A stretch of DNA of 64,000 nucleotides from Diphasiastrum complanatum (Eukaryota > Streptophyta > Lycopodiopsida > Lycopodiales > Lycopodiaceae), in NCBI GenBank assembly GCA_029204225.1, contig MU832134.1, forward strand, positions 1 through 64,000. The letters are read 5' to 3'. The notes beneath the pieces are model-generated. The model was not told the origin of the DNA and ran no database searches. It saw only the letters and a program-made list of their open reading frames with translations. The translations under genes were made by a program, and so were the position numbers. Below are positions 1 to 12,312 of the stretch, in pieces. How positions within the stretch are numbered: the first letter of the stretch is position 1; each line of letters begins with the position of its first letter.

Positions 1-805
1 TGTTTGATGATGTACCTTGCTTAGTTGAGATTTGCTCATCTCAAAGATCAAGTAAGACTGTTCTAGTTTTGAATGAAGTCTTTAGTTTGAAATTAATTCT
101 TGTCATTGGTGACTTGATTATGTTTCCAAAACATCTAGAAAGTAAGATATTGTACCGTCATTTATATCCTCTTAAATTGAGTAAGAGCAAGTACGAGTTT
201 AGTACTCATAGTTTGAAAAAAAAAGTTTTTTCATGTTTTGAGGCATTTTGTGAATTTCTTTTGAGAGTAAGTAAAACATCCAAATAAGACACTTACATCC
301 TTAAGAAAGTATTTAGCCTCAATTTGATCAAGTTTGAGTATGGTTTCAAAAGATTAGATCCATTTTGGATAGAGTTCACAGTGTTTGGACTAGTGAAGCT
401 AGTGTGCTTAATCTTGAATATTGCTCAAGGTAAAATCTTGATCTATATGATCTTTGTCGTCATTATGGGGCTTGGAGGCCTCGGATTTTTCAGATTTTGG
501 TGCAGCCAACTTCATGCATATGGACTTTGCAATCCCAGGATCGACATCAGACATGCAGGAGGTACATTGGCATAGTGGCAGTTTGGTGGAATATTTTTCA
601 AAGGCATTTGGAAAAGATTTCTGTCAAAGAGATCTTATCATGGCTACGGTAAGGGTGCTGCTATGATGGATTCTTTGATCATCTTCAATTCAAATCCAAA
701 GCAAAAAATCCACACACAAAAAGTTTCTTCATCAACAATTTGACCAACCTTGGAGGATTTTCAAGTTCAAATGATCAAGCCAAGTTGATAACTTTTTAGG
801 AGGAG
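1..805 (+). mobile_element. 3' internal part of a non-autonomous LTR retroelement (relative of the element at 51784-57068)
   Basis: The broken reading frames here (for example 69-287) read like the 3' coding part of the element at 51784-57068. Shared features include the block KSKxExSTHSxKxxxFSCxEA (69-287 frame, compare 55619-55690) and the following Ser/Lys-rich stretch. The region ends in a purine tract, aggaggag at 798-805, followed directly by TGTGAAG, the usual layout of a polypurine tract and the 5' end of a 3' LTR. There is no protease, integrase or reverse transcriptase. Several frame breaks show it is an old copy. The 5' half lies outside the window. Confidence 0.6.
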
Positions 806-2640
806 TGTGAAGAATAAAAAGCCATCCAACTTGTCTATAGGGGTTGATGAGGAAAATCATCTTGCTTGTGTAGTTACAAGTTGTAAATGTCATTTTCTAG
901 TATGTACAAACTCGAGTTACATGACATGCACAGTGTCTAGATGGCCATATTCACTTTGTTCCATTGTATATATCAAAGGTATGTGAATTGAGCACATGAC
1001 CTTGTAGATCTAGGCGAGTTTGAGTTAGGTAGATCTAGATTTGATGACATGCATAAAACTAGATGACATGCAAAATCAGTTAGAGTGCATGCATGCAACA
1101 TGCAATTACTGCATGCAACATGCAAGTCAGTACACATGTTCTACACATGTCCAAGTCATCTAGGTAAGTTACATGCAAGACATGTAAGTACTATTTGACA
1201 CATGCATGTAGTTTTGTAGGTTCATAGTTGAGAAATTGACATTTGGCAAAGTAGGTAGGAGTTAGGTGCAAATTCAGCATGTAAGCTGTTAGGTGTCAAT
1301 ATGGTAATAGTTTATACTTGATAAGATGTATGGAATGCATTGAATGCAAGGAGTACCACGAATTTTGGCTCTTCTATATATGTACATATCATTCTCATTC
1401 ATATCTAATGATGAATCAAGCTTTGGTAATGTCATAATGTCAAAATTGGATCTCATGCTATTTTGCTTGTTTTGATATTCTCTCTCTAACTCAAGTAGAA
1501 GGCATTCTTCATACATGATTTTGGTTATGTATTCTCTCTATTTGTGAGGAATTAGTTTTGCTTTGATCTGTAGCATTCTAGATTGTGCTCTAGTCTCATA
1601 TCTGTTGGTAGATTGCAGGATTGCTCTACAGGTGTTCTGTGTGCCATCACAAAGCATGGTCAAGATCATTCACACATTTGTTGTGGTTCCCCACACGTGT
1701 GAAGTTGCTGGATTTTTCACACTAGTTTTGCTTTTCACTACCCAGATGAACAAATACTAGATCGTTTCTACTAGTTCGTAGGTCGTGGTTTTTTCCTTCA
1801 TGTTGTGAAAATATTTTGCTAGTTGGATGATCGATGGCTAAGAGTGAAACAACCACTCCATCTTCACCTCTTTTGCTTCCATGATATTTCTCTTTGGTGC
1901 TGATGTTGCGGCCACCTCTACTTTCTCTGCTTCAACCTATTTCTCTTCTTTAGCCTATGTTGTTGTTGTTGACCGATCTGTTAGTGAATCAAGTGATGTT
2001 GCGTCAGACGTAGAGGAGTTGTATCGTGCGCAACTACTTACGGAGCTTCTCGAAACTATTCAAGGGGCGTTTCTTCCTCGCTAGGAGAAGCTGCTGCATC
2101 CATAGTTGTAACTGGATCAAGAACTGGAGTGTGGATGGATGCGTTCTAAACTAAAAAGGTTAGCCAATTTTACCAAGGTTTTAATTTTGGTTTCTATCAA
2201 GGAATATTGGTGGCTGTGAAAAATTGTCAACTAGTTTTGTTGGTTTATTGGCATTTTTGGAGGCCAACTTGAAATCTCAACTTAGAAATAGCTACATATT
2301 TGTCAATAAGGGCCTAAATAGTGGTAATACTATTTTTGGCAAGTAGATAAGTAGATGAGATTGGATTTAGACCCATTCTGATTGGCTAATTTTGGTACAT
2401 TGCATCTAGACTAGTATTTCTAGGTCTTTGGTGAGGTATCTAGAAGTTTTCAAATTAGGTCAAGTAGGGGCAAGTGGCCAAATGCCATTTTGGAATCTAT
2501 AAATAGCTATACTCTTTGTGGAGAATTTATCTCTTGTGTTTCCCATATATTTGTGATTTTTTCTTGAGTTTCATTGTTGATTTTCAAGGGAGTGCCTAGT
2601 GCATTGGAACAGGTTCAAAGAGAGGATCACATCATTGCAA
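806..2640 (+). other. LTR-like and unassigned AT-rich sequence, no gene seen
   Basis: The stretch starts with TG just after a polypurine tract, so its first part is probably the 3' LTR of the preceding element. Around 1680-1730 it has a CACACGTGTGAA motif near ttgctgg. A similar motif stands near 52440 in the 5' LTR of the element at 51784. The right boundary of the LTR could not be placed. No convincing coding region is seen. Confidence 0.35.
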
Positions 2641-3165
2641 CATGACAATCTCAAGTGGCTTCATGTTGGAAGCCTAATGATAGACTTCCCTCAACAAATT
2701 ATTCTACTTGGAAGGTGAGGATGGAATCTTTGCTTGACATGAATGATTTGATGAAAATTGTTGTACATGTGGAGGAGAGACCTTTTGCACCACAAGATCA
2801 ATTGAGGTATGATAAGAGGGCAAATAAAGTTTTACATGTGATCAAGATGAATGTGACTAATGAGCTTCTGAAGTTGGTAAGTGTACTTCATCAAGTGAGG
2901 CTTGGGAAGTTTTGAAGAAGCTTTATGAGTCAAGTCTACATCTAGGGTCTTAACCCTAAGGAGGCAAAATTTTCAAAGTCTTCAAAAGAAGGATGAAGGT
3001 ACTCATGCTTTTGTTTCGAGAGTTAAAGCTTCGAGAGTGATTAACTTGCATGCATTAGTGAAAGATTCTCAAGTTGGAGAGGAGGAGGCTATGATCTCAA
3101 GGGGCAAGTTCAAGGGCAAAGGAAAAAACAAGTGGTCAAAGGGTCAATATCAATGTGAGCATTCT
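2641..3165 (+). pseudogene. Ty1-copia gag fragment (UBN2-type)
   Basis: The frame at 2655-2915 contains LPSTNYSTWKVRMESLLD, the signature start of copia-type Gag (DUF4219/UBN2: x-L-x-x-x-N-Y-x-x-W-x-x-x-M). A shifted frame continues with EAWEVLKKLYE and then a basic Gly/Lys stretch (KGKGKNKW) near 3110-3140, as expected before a zinc knuckle. It is cut at about 3165 where the gypsy LTR begins. Gag packages retroelement RNA. This is a fragment with at least one frameshift and no neighbouring copia pol. Confidence 0.7.
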
Positions 3166-4101
3166 ACTTTCAAGAGGTGTGTTTGCTCGCTCCGTAGGTA
3201 ATATAAAAGGACGACACGCTTCATTCTCGCACCACCAAAAAAGAGAGAGTTTCTGTATTGTGAGATTGAAGAAGTGAATAGAGCGTCAAAGGTTATCCTT
3301 TCTGTTCTCTGCACTGTTGTGAGTGTGAGTGATTTCGAATCTACTAGCAATCTCGTATGCATTGCTTAACTCACTCTTTAATCAGACAGGACAATAATTA
3401 ATTACAATCATTTGTTGTGTTTCCGTAAAGCTGAATTAAAGAACTGTCTTTAAACTAGCTTACCCGTCTGCATGAATACTTTGTGTTCGGCACCCGAGTA
3501 AACTATCCCTTGGTGCAGTTTTCCACAATCACTGATAGAGAAGTATGTATGTATGTGAAATGCTAGTCCCTGCCTGAGGAATTGATTTATTGATCTGTAT
3601 TTGTGTTTGAGATGAAGATAAATGTTTCGAACATATTTGCAAACTACTTGAGTTCTTTAACCGTTATTGGACTTAAGTTGTTGAGGACTTCTGTCTAGAA
3701 CACATTAGTTCAATAATAAGATTAACTTTTTGTCTCTTTGTACATGTCTGCATCGAACATAACACGAGTCTTTGCTGGCAAGTTAATCAGCCAGAGTGTA
3801 ATTCATTCAAGCTTCGAGCTACTCTGATAACGTTTCACTTGTAGAACACTTTTCATTCGGTTTGATAGAGGAAGATTGTTGTTTGGAATTCATTATCATT
3901 ACACACCTACACCAAAAGTAATACTGGTTACTTATAAAATGTCTGTTGACAACCAAATTAACACTTGACTCCATTTCATTTTAAATAAGTCAGGACTGTA
4001 CCAATTTAACAACTTTTAAGTGCTATCTCCTTGGGGAACGACATAAATACTACACATATCTAGCAATTCTTTGTTGGTATATTACGACATATGCCAATTT
4101 A
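3165..4101 (+). mobile_element. 5' LTR of a Ty3-gypsy element (approximate left edge)
   Basis: The sequence lies directly upstream of a gypsy primer binding site at 4102 and carries a TATA-like aatataaaagg at about 3199-3210. The first about 150 bases recur inverted at 17645-17790, which confirms a repeated LTR family. The 3' end is close to gcca at 4093-4096. The left edge is uncertain because it abuts a copia gag relic. No matching 3' LTR is seen after 8760. Confidence 0.6.
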
Positions 4102-4120
4102 TGGCGCCGTTGCCGGGGAT
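4102..4120 (+). other. Primer binding site of the gypsy element
   Basis: TGGCGCCGTTGCCGGGGAT directly follows the LTR. This is the common PBS form in plant Tat/Athila-type gypsy elements. Confidence 0.8.
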
Positions 4121-4170
4121 AGCCAAACAAAGTTGATAGAAACTGACAACTCCATCTTCATTTCTATTGT

Positions 4171-5610
4171 ATGTCAGATAGAGCTGCTCGACTAGAAAGA
4201 TATCGAAAACTCCGAGACGAATTTTTCAAAAGACTTCAAGAATCTTTGCAAAGAGGAGATTTCCTTTCTTGAATTTTAATCCTGAAAATTTACCTAGAAA
4301 TTCTCGTCCTGAAGCTTTTGCTGTAGTTGAACCAAGTTTTGAAGTCGTAAATCCAGATCCAGAGCCAGAACCAAAAATGGAAGGCCCTACTCCCCGTTTC
4401 ACCTCAATCTTGAAGATCAAATATGATTATTTTAAAGGAACATCTTCAGATGATGCTGATAGTTATGTTTCACAGTTCGAGTCAATTGCTAACTTGAATA
4501 ACAAAGGTACTGATGCTAACAAGCTACAGATCTTCCTTGGTCTTCTGAGAAAGCAAGCGCGCATATGGTACAACCAAGTTGAACCAGGACGTGTAGCTAC
4601 CTGGTTACTGTTGAAAGATGCATTTTTGAACCAATTTAGAGAAATTGGTTATTCATCCAGAATTCTTGGATGACTCAACAATGTGCAAAAGAAGAGTAAA
4701 GAATCTCTTCTAAGGTACACACGGAAAGTAAAGAATCTAATTGAAAAACTAACTAGTGTATACCCTGTCGCGATGCAGATTGAGTGGGTTTTGGTAGGTT
4801 TACCACCGAAAATTGATCGATACTGTAGACAAGGAGATATGACTTCTTTATCAGTAGTCATAGCGAGTGTTGAGAACTATGAGACTTCCAAATTAGCATG
4901 TAAAAGACGTTCTACAAGACGAACTCGAAAGTCTAAGCATGACTCCAACAACAGTGAAGACAAAACTAAATCTGAATCCAGTTTAAGTTCTTCCAGTTTC
5001 GATTCGGGTTCCAGTGTCTCACCAGACATGAAAACTGATGGTACAAATAGAAGAGAAAAACGAAAGTCCAAATGAAAAGAAGATAGCAAAAACACTGATG
5101 AAGACAAGTCTGCGACATCTAAAGTTGAAAGCTTTGGAAAAGTAATATGGCTGATCTGAATAAGAAGTTCAATGATCTGAGAGTTCAAATTTCAGAAGTT
5201 GCAGACAAGAGACCGAAAGCTTCTTCTTCAAATTCAGGATTATGGTGTACGAAATGCGGTACATCTGGACATTTGAAAGAAGATTGTAGATCTGTGAACG
5301 TAAGTATGTTGAAGATCTTTCTCAGGAAGTAATAATTATATTTCAAGATGATGCAACTACCAATCATGTTCAAGGTTCTACAGTTCCATTCCAACAAGCC
5401 AAACCAAAGTTTGCACCCAAGAGACACAACCCACCAGAATTCTTGGTCCTACCAGTTCAAATAAACCTATTTCGGAAAACTATTATAACTGTGGTGAGCC
5501 AGGACATTTTTTGCCTGACTGTCCACATCGACGGAAGCCTATCAGATTTATACCTTTATGCTCAAACTGTAAAGAACCTGGCCACAAGTATCTGGACTGT
5601 CCACAACCGT
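4171..5610 (+). pseudogene. Ty3-gypsy gag, broken
   Basis: A start at 4171 (MSDRAARLERYRKLRDEFF) opens a short frame. After a frameshift, 4269-4673 and 4683-5075 hold a retrotransposon gag domain, with YFKGTSSDDADSYVSQFE and then IFLGLLRKQARIWYNQ. A basic and Ser-rich region follows. Three CCHC zinc knuckles follow in separate frames: CTKCGTSGHLKEDC near 5247-5290, CYNCGEPGHFLPDC near 5488-5530 and CSNCKEPGHKYLDC near 5562-5605. Gag would form the particle and bind RNA. Multiple stops and frameshifts make it non-functional. Confidence 0.85.
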
Positions 5611-6225
5611 TGAAGCCACGTCCAAAGTATCAGTATGTTGCTACACATGCTGCTACTGCTGATACGAAATGAAAATCTTTGGTTGATGTTGTTGTATAGA
5701 AGGTTGATGTCATCGAAGCCAAACAGTCAAAGATAGTTGACCAATCTTGGCCAAGTGATGTTGAGAAGTTATTTAAAGTAACTACGAGAAGCAAAAGTTC
5801 CTCGAAACCTGACACGAAAGTAACTTCAAGAAAGCGGAGAAAGTCCTCAAAAAAAAAATCTTCGAACAAGTCAATACCGAAAGAAGATCTTAAAACTGAT
5901 CCTGATTATGATCGTAATGCAGCCAAGCTATTCTCAAAGGATATTTCTGCGGAAGCAAAAGAAATTATCAATTTTGAATTACAGTTGCAGAAAAAAAAGT
6001 TAGCTTTGAGGAAGGGGACGTGGAAATTAAGACAAATCTTTCGGCGGCCATTATTGATAAGCCTATCTCAAAATTGAAGACGAAAGACTATGATATTGTA
6101 ACTGATATTGGTTCTCTTTGTCCCAATATAACTTTTGAGCAATTGTTGGCAAATGACAATTATTACCGCAAGTAGATAAAAGGTCTCTCTGCTCCTAAGA
6201 AGAAGAAACGATTTTCTCTACCAGT

Positions 6226-6603
6226 TGTTGGCATATTATCCATTGATCTTGGTGCACTAGAAATTGATGTCACAATTGTTGGATGTTTAATCGAAAAAGT
6301 ACCGATTGACTCAAGTTCGAGTGTCAACATAATAACTGAAGATATTGCTTATGCCTTTGGTTTGACTAATATTCAACCAACCCTAAAGAAATATCAAGTT
6401 GGCCGATTGACACAAAGAAAGCCTGTTGGTGAATTAAAAGATGTGACTGTATACATACAAGCCAAGCCTTTTACGATGAACTTTATTGTTATCAAACCAC
6501 TTGGTTTGTCATCTTACTCTGTTTTAATTGGACAATTATGGCTTTATCAGGCTAATGCAAGTGTACACCTGGAAGTCAAGAGAACTAAGATTCCAGATTG
6601 GTG
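6226..6603 (+). pseudogene. Ty3-gypsy retropepsin-like protease region
   Basis: The translation contains VPIDSSSSVNIITEDIA, the gypsy protease active-site block, where D-S/T-G is expected. Here the Gly is Ser, which should inactivate the enzyme. Downstream PVGELKDVTVYIQ and the hydrophobic strand FTMNFIVIKPL match the second half of the fold. The next frame (6528-6932) is an acidic linker between protease and RT, typical of this lineage. Confidence 0.75.
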
Positions 6604-7149
6604 AGAAAAATAATCATGGAAAGCCAAAAGAACAAATTATTACTTGGAGTCGTGACAGATATGAAGGCGAAACTCCTGTGACCGACACCAGTTTTGCTTC
6701 AGAAGATTCTTCTTATGACCTTAATATATTCTCTAATGCATCAGACATCGAAGTAAATTATTTTGAATGCTATGAGAATAATGATTTATTGCATGACAAA
6801 GAAGAATTCTTCGATGTATACAATGTAGATGTTGATGAAAGTGAATCAGAAGCTACCGATGAGAATTCTGAAAATTTTGATATAGATGACGAATTTGATG
6901 ATTCCAAGCAAGAATTTGTAAATAAAGACTAGGTTGACAACACGAATAAGTCTATGGAGTCAGCCATACGTGAAGTTCATGGCCATATCCAGTCCAGTAT
7001 GATGGAAGATATAATTCTGTCAGATTCTACTGAGTTAATTGAATTTGCACCTGAAAAATTTGTGCATGTTTCTAAGTCTCTTGGAGAGACAGAATTAGCA
7101 GAATTTATTGAGCAGTACCAAGATGTATTTCATGGTCACTCAAAGATTT

Positions 7150-7700
7150 GAAGGGATTACCTGCTAAATTTGGTGAGCATTGCATTGATCTTGAAGAAGA
7201 CGTTCTACCTGTTTGACAGGGACAGTATCGTCTCAATCCAAAGTACTCTTTGAGGGTAAAAGATGAACTCAACAAGCACCTTAAGACAGGTATTATCTAT
7301 CACGTCTTAAGTAGTGAATGGGTACCTTCGATTATTGTAGTTCCAAAGAAGAAGACTAGCAAGATTCGAATTTGCCAGGATTTCAGGAAGCTGAATGCTG
7401 TTACAAAGAAAGATCACCACCCATTACCCTTCACGGATTCCATTCTAGTCCAGATCGTTGGGCAAGAACGTTACAGTTTCTGTGATGGCTTCTCTGGCTA
7501 CAATCAAGTTGGAGTAAGGAAGGAGAATCGATCAAAGACTACTTTTACTACTGATGGGGCGCTTTTGCCTACAATAAAATGCCCTTTGGTCTTTGTAACG
7601 CACCAACTACTTTCCAGAGAATTATGATGCTAATTTCGCTACTTTTCTAAGAACATTTCTCGAAATTCTCATAGTTGATTTCTGTGTTTACAGTAATATC
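7150..7700 (+). pseudogene. Ty3-gypsy reverse transcriptase, broken
   Basis: Residues such as WVPSIIVVPKKKTSKIRICQ and DFRKLNAVTKKDHHPLP are the classic gypsy RT fingers and palm blocks. YSFCDGFSGYNQV is the block with the first catalytic Asp (usually F-x-D-x-x-S-G-Y). The YxDD box near 7675 has lost residues and reads LIVDFCVYS. Stops and frameshifts occur near 7218 and 7560-7630. The copy cannot encode an active polymerase. Confidence 0.88.
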
Positions 7701-7929
7701 AAGACTCATATACAGAAACTAAAGCTTACATTGCAGAGGTGTCAAGACACTTGTTTGTCACTTCATCCCGAAAAATGTTTTTTTCGGTATGAGAGAAGGT
7801 ATACTCCTGGGCCAGAGGAATTGAAGTCGACAAAGATAAAGTCAAAGTCATAAAGAATCTGTTGATACCAACGAATCTACGTGAACTAAGAGGTTTCTTA
7901 GGACATGTTGGTTATTATCAAATATTTGG

Positions 7930-8400
7930 ACGACAACACAACAAAAAGCATTTGAAGAACTTAAGTACAGACTAACTAATGCTCCAATTCTGATACCACC
8001 TAATTGGACGAAACTATTTCATTGTTATGTTGATGTGTCAGCATTTGTTATTGGTGTTTGTCTGAGCCAAAAGGACGAACATAAGAAAGACCATCCAATA
8101 TACTATGCTAGTCATTAGCTTAGTTCCTCGGAGAAAAACTATTCGGCAACAGAAAGAGAAGCACTTGGAATGATTTTTACTGTAAAACAATTTCGACATT
8201 ATTTGCTGAAATATGCTTTTATATTTCATGTTGATCATTATGCTTTATTGTATCTTGTTAATAAACTTGATTTATCTAGCCGAATAGCTCGCTGGGTTTT
8301 GTTGCTACAAGAGTTCACATATCAAGTTGAGCTTCATCAAGAAAAGTACCATACTAATGCTGATTATCTTTCACGACTCAGTACGAGAAGGATTGAAAAA
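7930..8400 (+). pseudogene. Ty3-gypsy RNase H domain, partly open
   Basis: The block starts with QKAFEELKYRLTNAPIL and continues with FHCYVDVSAFVIGVCLSQ, where the Asp of YVDVSA is the first catalytic residue. EKNYSATEREALGMIF supplies the catalytic Glu. FHVDHYALLYLVNK supplies the next Asp (usually T-D-H). NADYLSRL is the last Asp block. One in-frame stop follows YYASH near 8118. The order and spacing fit the gypsy RT-linked RNase H. Confidence 0.85.
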
Positions 8401-8499
8401 CTGTTGAATGACGACTTTCCAGATGAAAATTTATTCAAGATATCTTCTACGAATTCTTTATATTCTGATATTATTATTTATCTTAAAGATCAGATATAT

Positions 8500-8757
8500 T
8501 TTGAAGGATATGACTTGGAGAAAAAGACAGGATTGCGTCTTATACCATTATTAACAATGTTTTGTACAAGCTTGGTGCAAATCGTCAGTTAAGTAGGTGT
8601 CTTGAGGTGGAAGATACTCTAAAGGTTATACAAGCCTTACATTCCGAAGATATCGATGGACATTTCGCCATGAAGAACACTGATAATAAGAGTATGACTG
8701 CCAAGTATCATTACATGAGTTCCAAGGCCCAAAAGGGCTGTCTAAGAAATTCCACGT
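8500..8757 (+). pseudogene. Start of gypsy integrase (HHCC region), truncated
   Basis: The frame at 8562-8759 contains KLGANRQLSRCLEVEDTLKV and then LHSEDIDGHFAMKNT. This resembles the N-terminal zinc-binding part of gypsy integrase, where H-x-x-x-G-H-x-x-x-x-K-T is typical. No catalytic DDE core follows. The element stops near 8760, where unrelated sequence begins. Confidence 0.6.
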
Positions 8758-8759
8758 AA

Positions 8760-9396
8760 GAGAGAGAAAAGTCAGATTTTAAAACTCCGACCGAGTTTTT
8801 GGTCTGCCCGCACAACTCCGATGACTTGACCTCACTAGTAACGTATGTAGTTAGCTGGAAGTTGGGTAGCCGCAACGCGTGGGGTCCATACTTCAAGATT
8901 CTATTTTCTACCATTAACTAACATAACTTCTCATATAAATGCAAATCGTATTGCACATCAAAGTTTTCTTTCCATCTACTCAAAGCGTTCACATCAATGA
9001 AAAACAGTCTTATCGATCTGAAAATCATGGCAAGAAACTTTGAATATTTTGGATCACAATGAGCGCCAACGTGAATCTAATTTTTTGCAATTCTGAAAAT
9101 GCGGAGTGTGTTGGATCAAATTGAGCGGTAAGGTTATTTCAAACTTTTGCAATTAAAAAATTTGCGATTTCAATACACATCTATTGAAAAAATATTTTAC
9201 TTATTTTGCTCATAACTGCGAAACATTGATTTTGCATATCAAGCAAGAAACAAGGAGTGTGATGGATCAAAAAGAGCGCCAAGGTCATTTCAAACTTTTC
9301 CAATTAATTTTAGAAAAAAAATTAAGACGAGTTTTAATAGCTTACAAGATATATAACAAGTTGGTTTTCTACTAGATTAATCTATCGATTATTAAG
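8760..9396 (+). other. 5' non-coding flank of element copy A, with an internal direct repeat
   Basis: No gene is seen. About 52 bases at 9104-9155 (ggagtgtgttggatcaaatt...) recur at 9254-9305 with few differences, a spacing of 150 bases. A shorter related piece (ttggatcacaatgagcgcc) stands near 9049. The repeat sits just upstream of the transposase-like gene, so it could be a subterminal or promoter repeat. No terminal inverted repeat was found by eye. Confidence 0.5.
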
Positions 9397-12095
9397 ATGT
9401 CTGAATATCATTTCCATATTGATCTTCCCACAGAATATGCTCCACTGTCAAGAAAAAATCTGAAAGGATCCAGCTTATAACTCACCAAAGGACGGAAGAC
9501 AGGAAACATTGTGATCTATGGGTTGATGGAAGTTTGTATCCAATCGATCCAAGCTCAATGCAACATCCAAATTTTAGATCGGTCACACAACTCATATTGT
9601 TTTTGTGTGAAGGACACAATGGTCTATTGGGTTATTGTGAAAGATTGAAAAGTTATGGCATTAGTTATTCAATGAAAAAAATCCATTGTCTGGAAAATAT
9701 GTCGAATGGTTTGCCTGCTGACTACCGAGAAAGAGAAACTATTTTTTTGCAAACAAAAGAAGAAATCTTGAAGATAGATAATTCTCGTTTGCAAGATATT
9801 ATATTAAACCTTAACCAAGAAACTGACAATATGAAACTAATTGTACAAACAGTGCGTACCTCATATTGTCAAATAAATGTAGAAGTAAACACATTACGGA
9901 AGAAAATACTGAACAATAAGCAAAAAAGAGTTATTTTAAAAAGTATTGACGAGCTTTCAACAAGTGGGGGTCAACAGAAAAAAAGAATATATGATTTCAA
10001 GTAAGATTATGTTTTAAACTATTCATGTGTTTTGTTTCATCTAGCACTCAATGGTTGTGAATTGTTTTTTTTCTAAATCTTATTTTTCTTTTGCAGATCA
10101 GCTTTAGTCATTAATGAAAATCTGAAAGACAAGGACATGATTGGAAAGTCTTTGAGTGCAGTACTTACAGCCAAGTCAACAACGAGTCTACTTGGAAATC
10201 AACGATATTCTCGAATCAAGTCCAAGATTGCAGAGGCCCTTATGGGCGAAGTCGGCAAGATCATTGACCGAAAATTGATACAAGGGGCATGTGATTATTC
10301 TGGTATTAGCAGGGATGCATATGACACAATGTTTAAAATTATCAAAGAGGTATTTGGACAAGTACATATAATTTTTTTTTCCCGACCCTTTCAAATCAAA
10401 TTAGAGAGGGATGTGTTAAACAGGGGTTTGCAAAACATCATTGGTATTCCTTACAATATAAATGAGATTTATAACTCAAAACATGGCACTTTGTCATATG
10501 ATTCTACCAACAATATGTTTGTAGATCTGAATCATTTACTGAGATTTATTGTAAAGTTTTATGGAATCACAAATGAAAGTGTTGAAAAATTGATATTAGT
10601 TCTCAAGCTAGATGAATCAGAAGTAATAAATGGACAAAAGCTGAAAAGGGTTAGTGTTACAATTATGAATGGAGCATAAATCAATACGATAAACTCGGAG
10701 AGTCTTGAGTTCAGTGTGCAATCCGAAAATAATATTTGGTGGTTGGCAGCTTTCCAAATTTAAATCTATTCTATTGAGTACTAGCAACTAATTCATTTCA
10801 AGAATTAATGGTTTTGTGTTTTAAGCTAATATTGTTCTGTTATTATAGGTCTGATTCAATTCTCCTAAAATAGTTCATGATTTTGTGTTTCAAACAGGTT
10901 TTAAAAGAAAATCATGACATTCTATTTTGGATTTTTAGTAAAATAGAATATCCAGAGATAATTAAGAATCATATTAGTGACACACCACTCAATGTTCCTG
11001 GAATAGGTGATTTTAAGGTGGAATGGCATTTGGCTGGAGACCTGAAGTCGTTGAAGTGCATGTTCAACGTCTCACATGAAGCAAATTCAAAACATCCATG
11101 CCTCTATTGCATGAAAACTACACATGACATGTCCAAGAGCATGAGAGTTTCAAGGGATATAGAAGATCCGACTTGGAAACCAGTATTACCAATTTCGCTT
11201 AAAAATGTTCACATTTGTACACTACATGGAGAGGTTAGAATCATCGAAAAATTGATATACCTTCATATTTGGTTTGCTTGGAATACTAAGCCAGAGTCAT
11301 TAGCCAAAAAGGCAATAGCTCGATTGGAAGAAGTTTGATCAAAAGCGGGACTTCATAAAGGACATGTTAAAATACAAAAGGACAACAAGCTTTCAGGAAA
11401 AACGGGAAACATCCCATGCAAACCAAGTATAGGAGGATCCAAAGCTCGTCGTTTCTTATCAAATCATTTCGGAAAACCAACTAAAATCCAGTACTCAATT
11501 TGGATAGATGTACTCAATGCCACAAAGGATTTTGAAGAAAAAGGAACAACAAGGACTAAAACAGTTGAAGTCTGAACAAAGCTTGACAACATGGTCAAAT
11601 TGCTCAGAAAAGATAAACTATCTGATACTGATGTCCTACTAATTGAGAAATCAACAATTGAGTTTGTGGATGCAGTTAAAGACGCCTGGGGTGAAGATCA
11701 TATTATGCATTATATGGTAAATTTCTTTTCAATGTAACTAACTCTTCGATTTATAATCTCATTGCACATATGCTAAATTTAAAATGATTAATATGACAAT
11801 ATTTGTATCTTTGATATTGCAGCACATTTTACGACATCATGCATCATTTTTTGCAAAAGCTTACGACAGTCTAAGTATTTGGTCATCACAAGGAATGGAG
11901 AAATCGCATTGGCAAGCAAGAGCAGCATTTCATCGAAATACACAACACGGTGGAACATCTCAAAAAAATAGTTACATCATCCAACTATTTCAATGGTTCT
12001 ACAGCCGTATTCAAATCCGATATAAAACTAGATCAACAAATTATCAGAAATTCAGAAAGGTGTGCAAATTTATAGACGAAAATAAAATTTCATGA
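9397..12095 (+). pseudogene. Element copy A gene 1: DDE/RNase H-fold transposase-like protein, decayed
   Basis: Exons as I read them: 9397-10000, 10097 to about 10757, 10898-11715 and 11823-12095. Most introns are GT-AG, but the donor after AAFQ near 10757 is lost. Marks of a nuclease fold occur in order: LDESEVINGQKL near 10608 (candidate first Asp), HLAGDLKSLKCMF near 11030 (second Asp), a KHPCLYCM insert near 11090, HICTLHGEVRIIEKL near 11209, and SSQGMEKSHWQARAAF near 11884 (candidate Glu). This order resembles uncharacterised RNase H-like transposase families with a CxxC insert after the second Asp; that is family knowledge plus inference. The N-terminal part looks coiled coil. Frameshifts lie near 9460 and 10675 and stops near 11336 and 11572. 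Copy B has the same gene. Confidence 0.6.
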
Positions 12096-12312
12096 TATCA
12101 GACAAAAAAAGTATATGTATTATATCGCATCATGTGTAGTACAATGCAAGGCAAAATCATTGTTTCTCTTTGTCTTTAATGATCAGCTTTGTTGTGTGGT
12201 CATGAAGAAATTTTTTTCTATCATATGGATCTAGAAAATCAATCGATCTTCTTTTGCTCAAGTCAATGTATCCAGAGAAAACAGCTAAGGAGGAAGACCT
12301 TTTCGGAACTTC

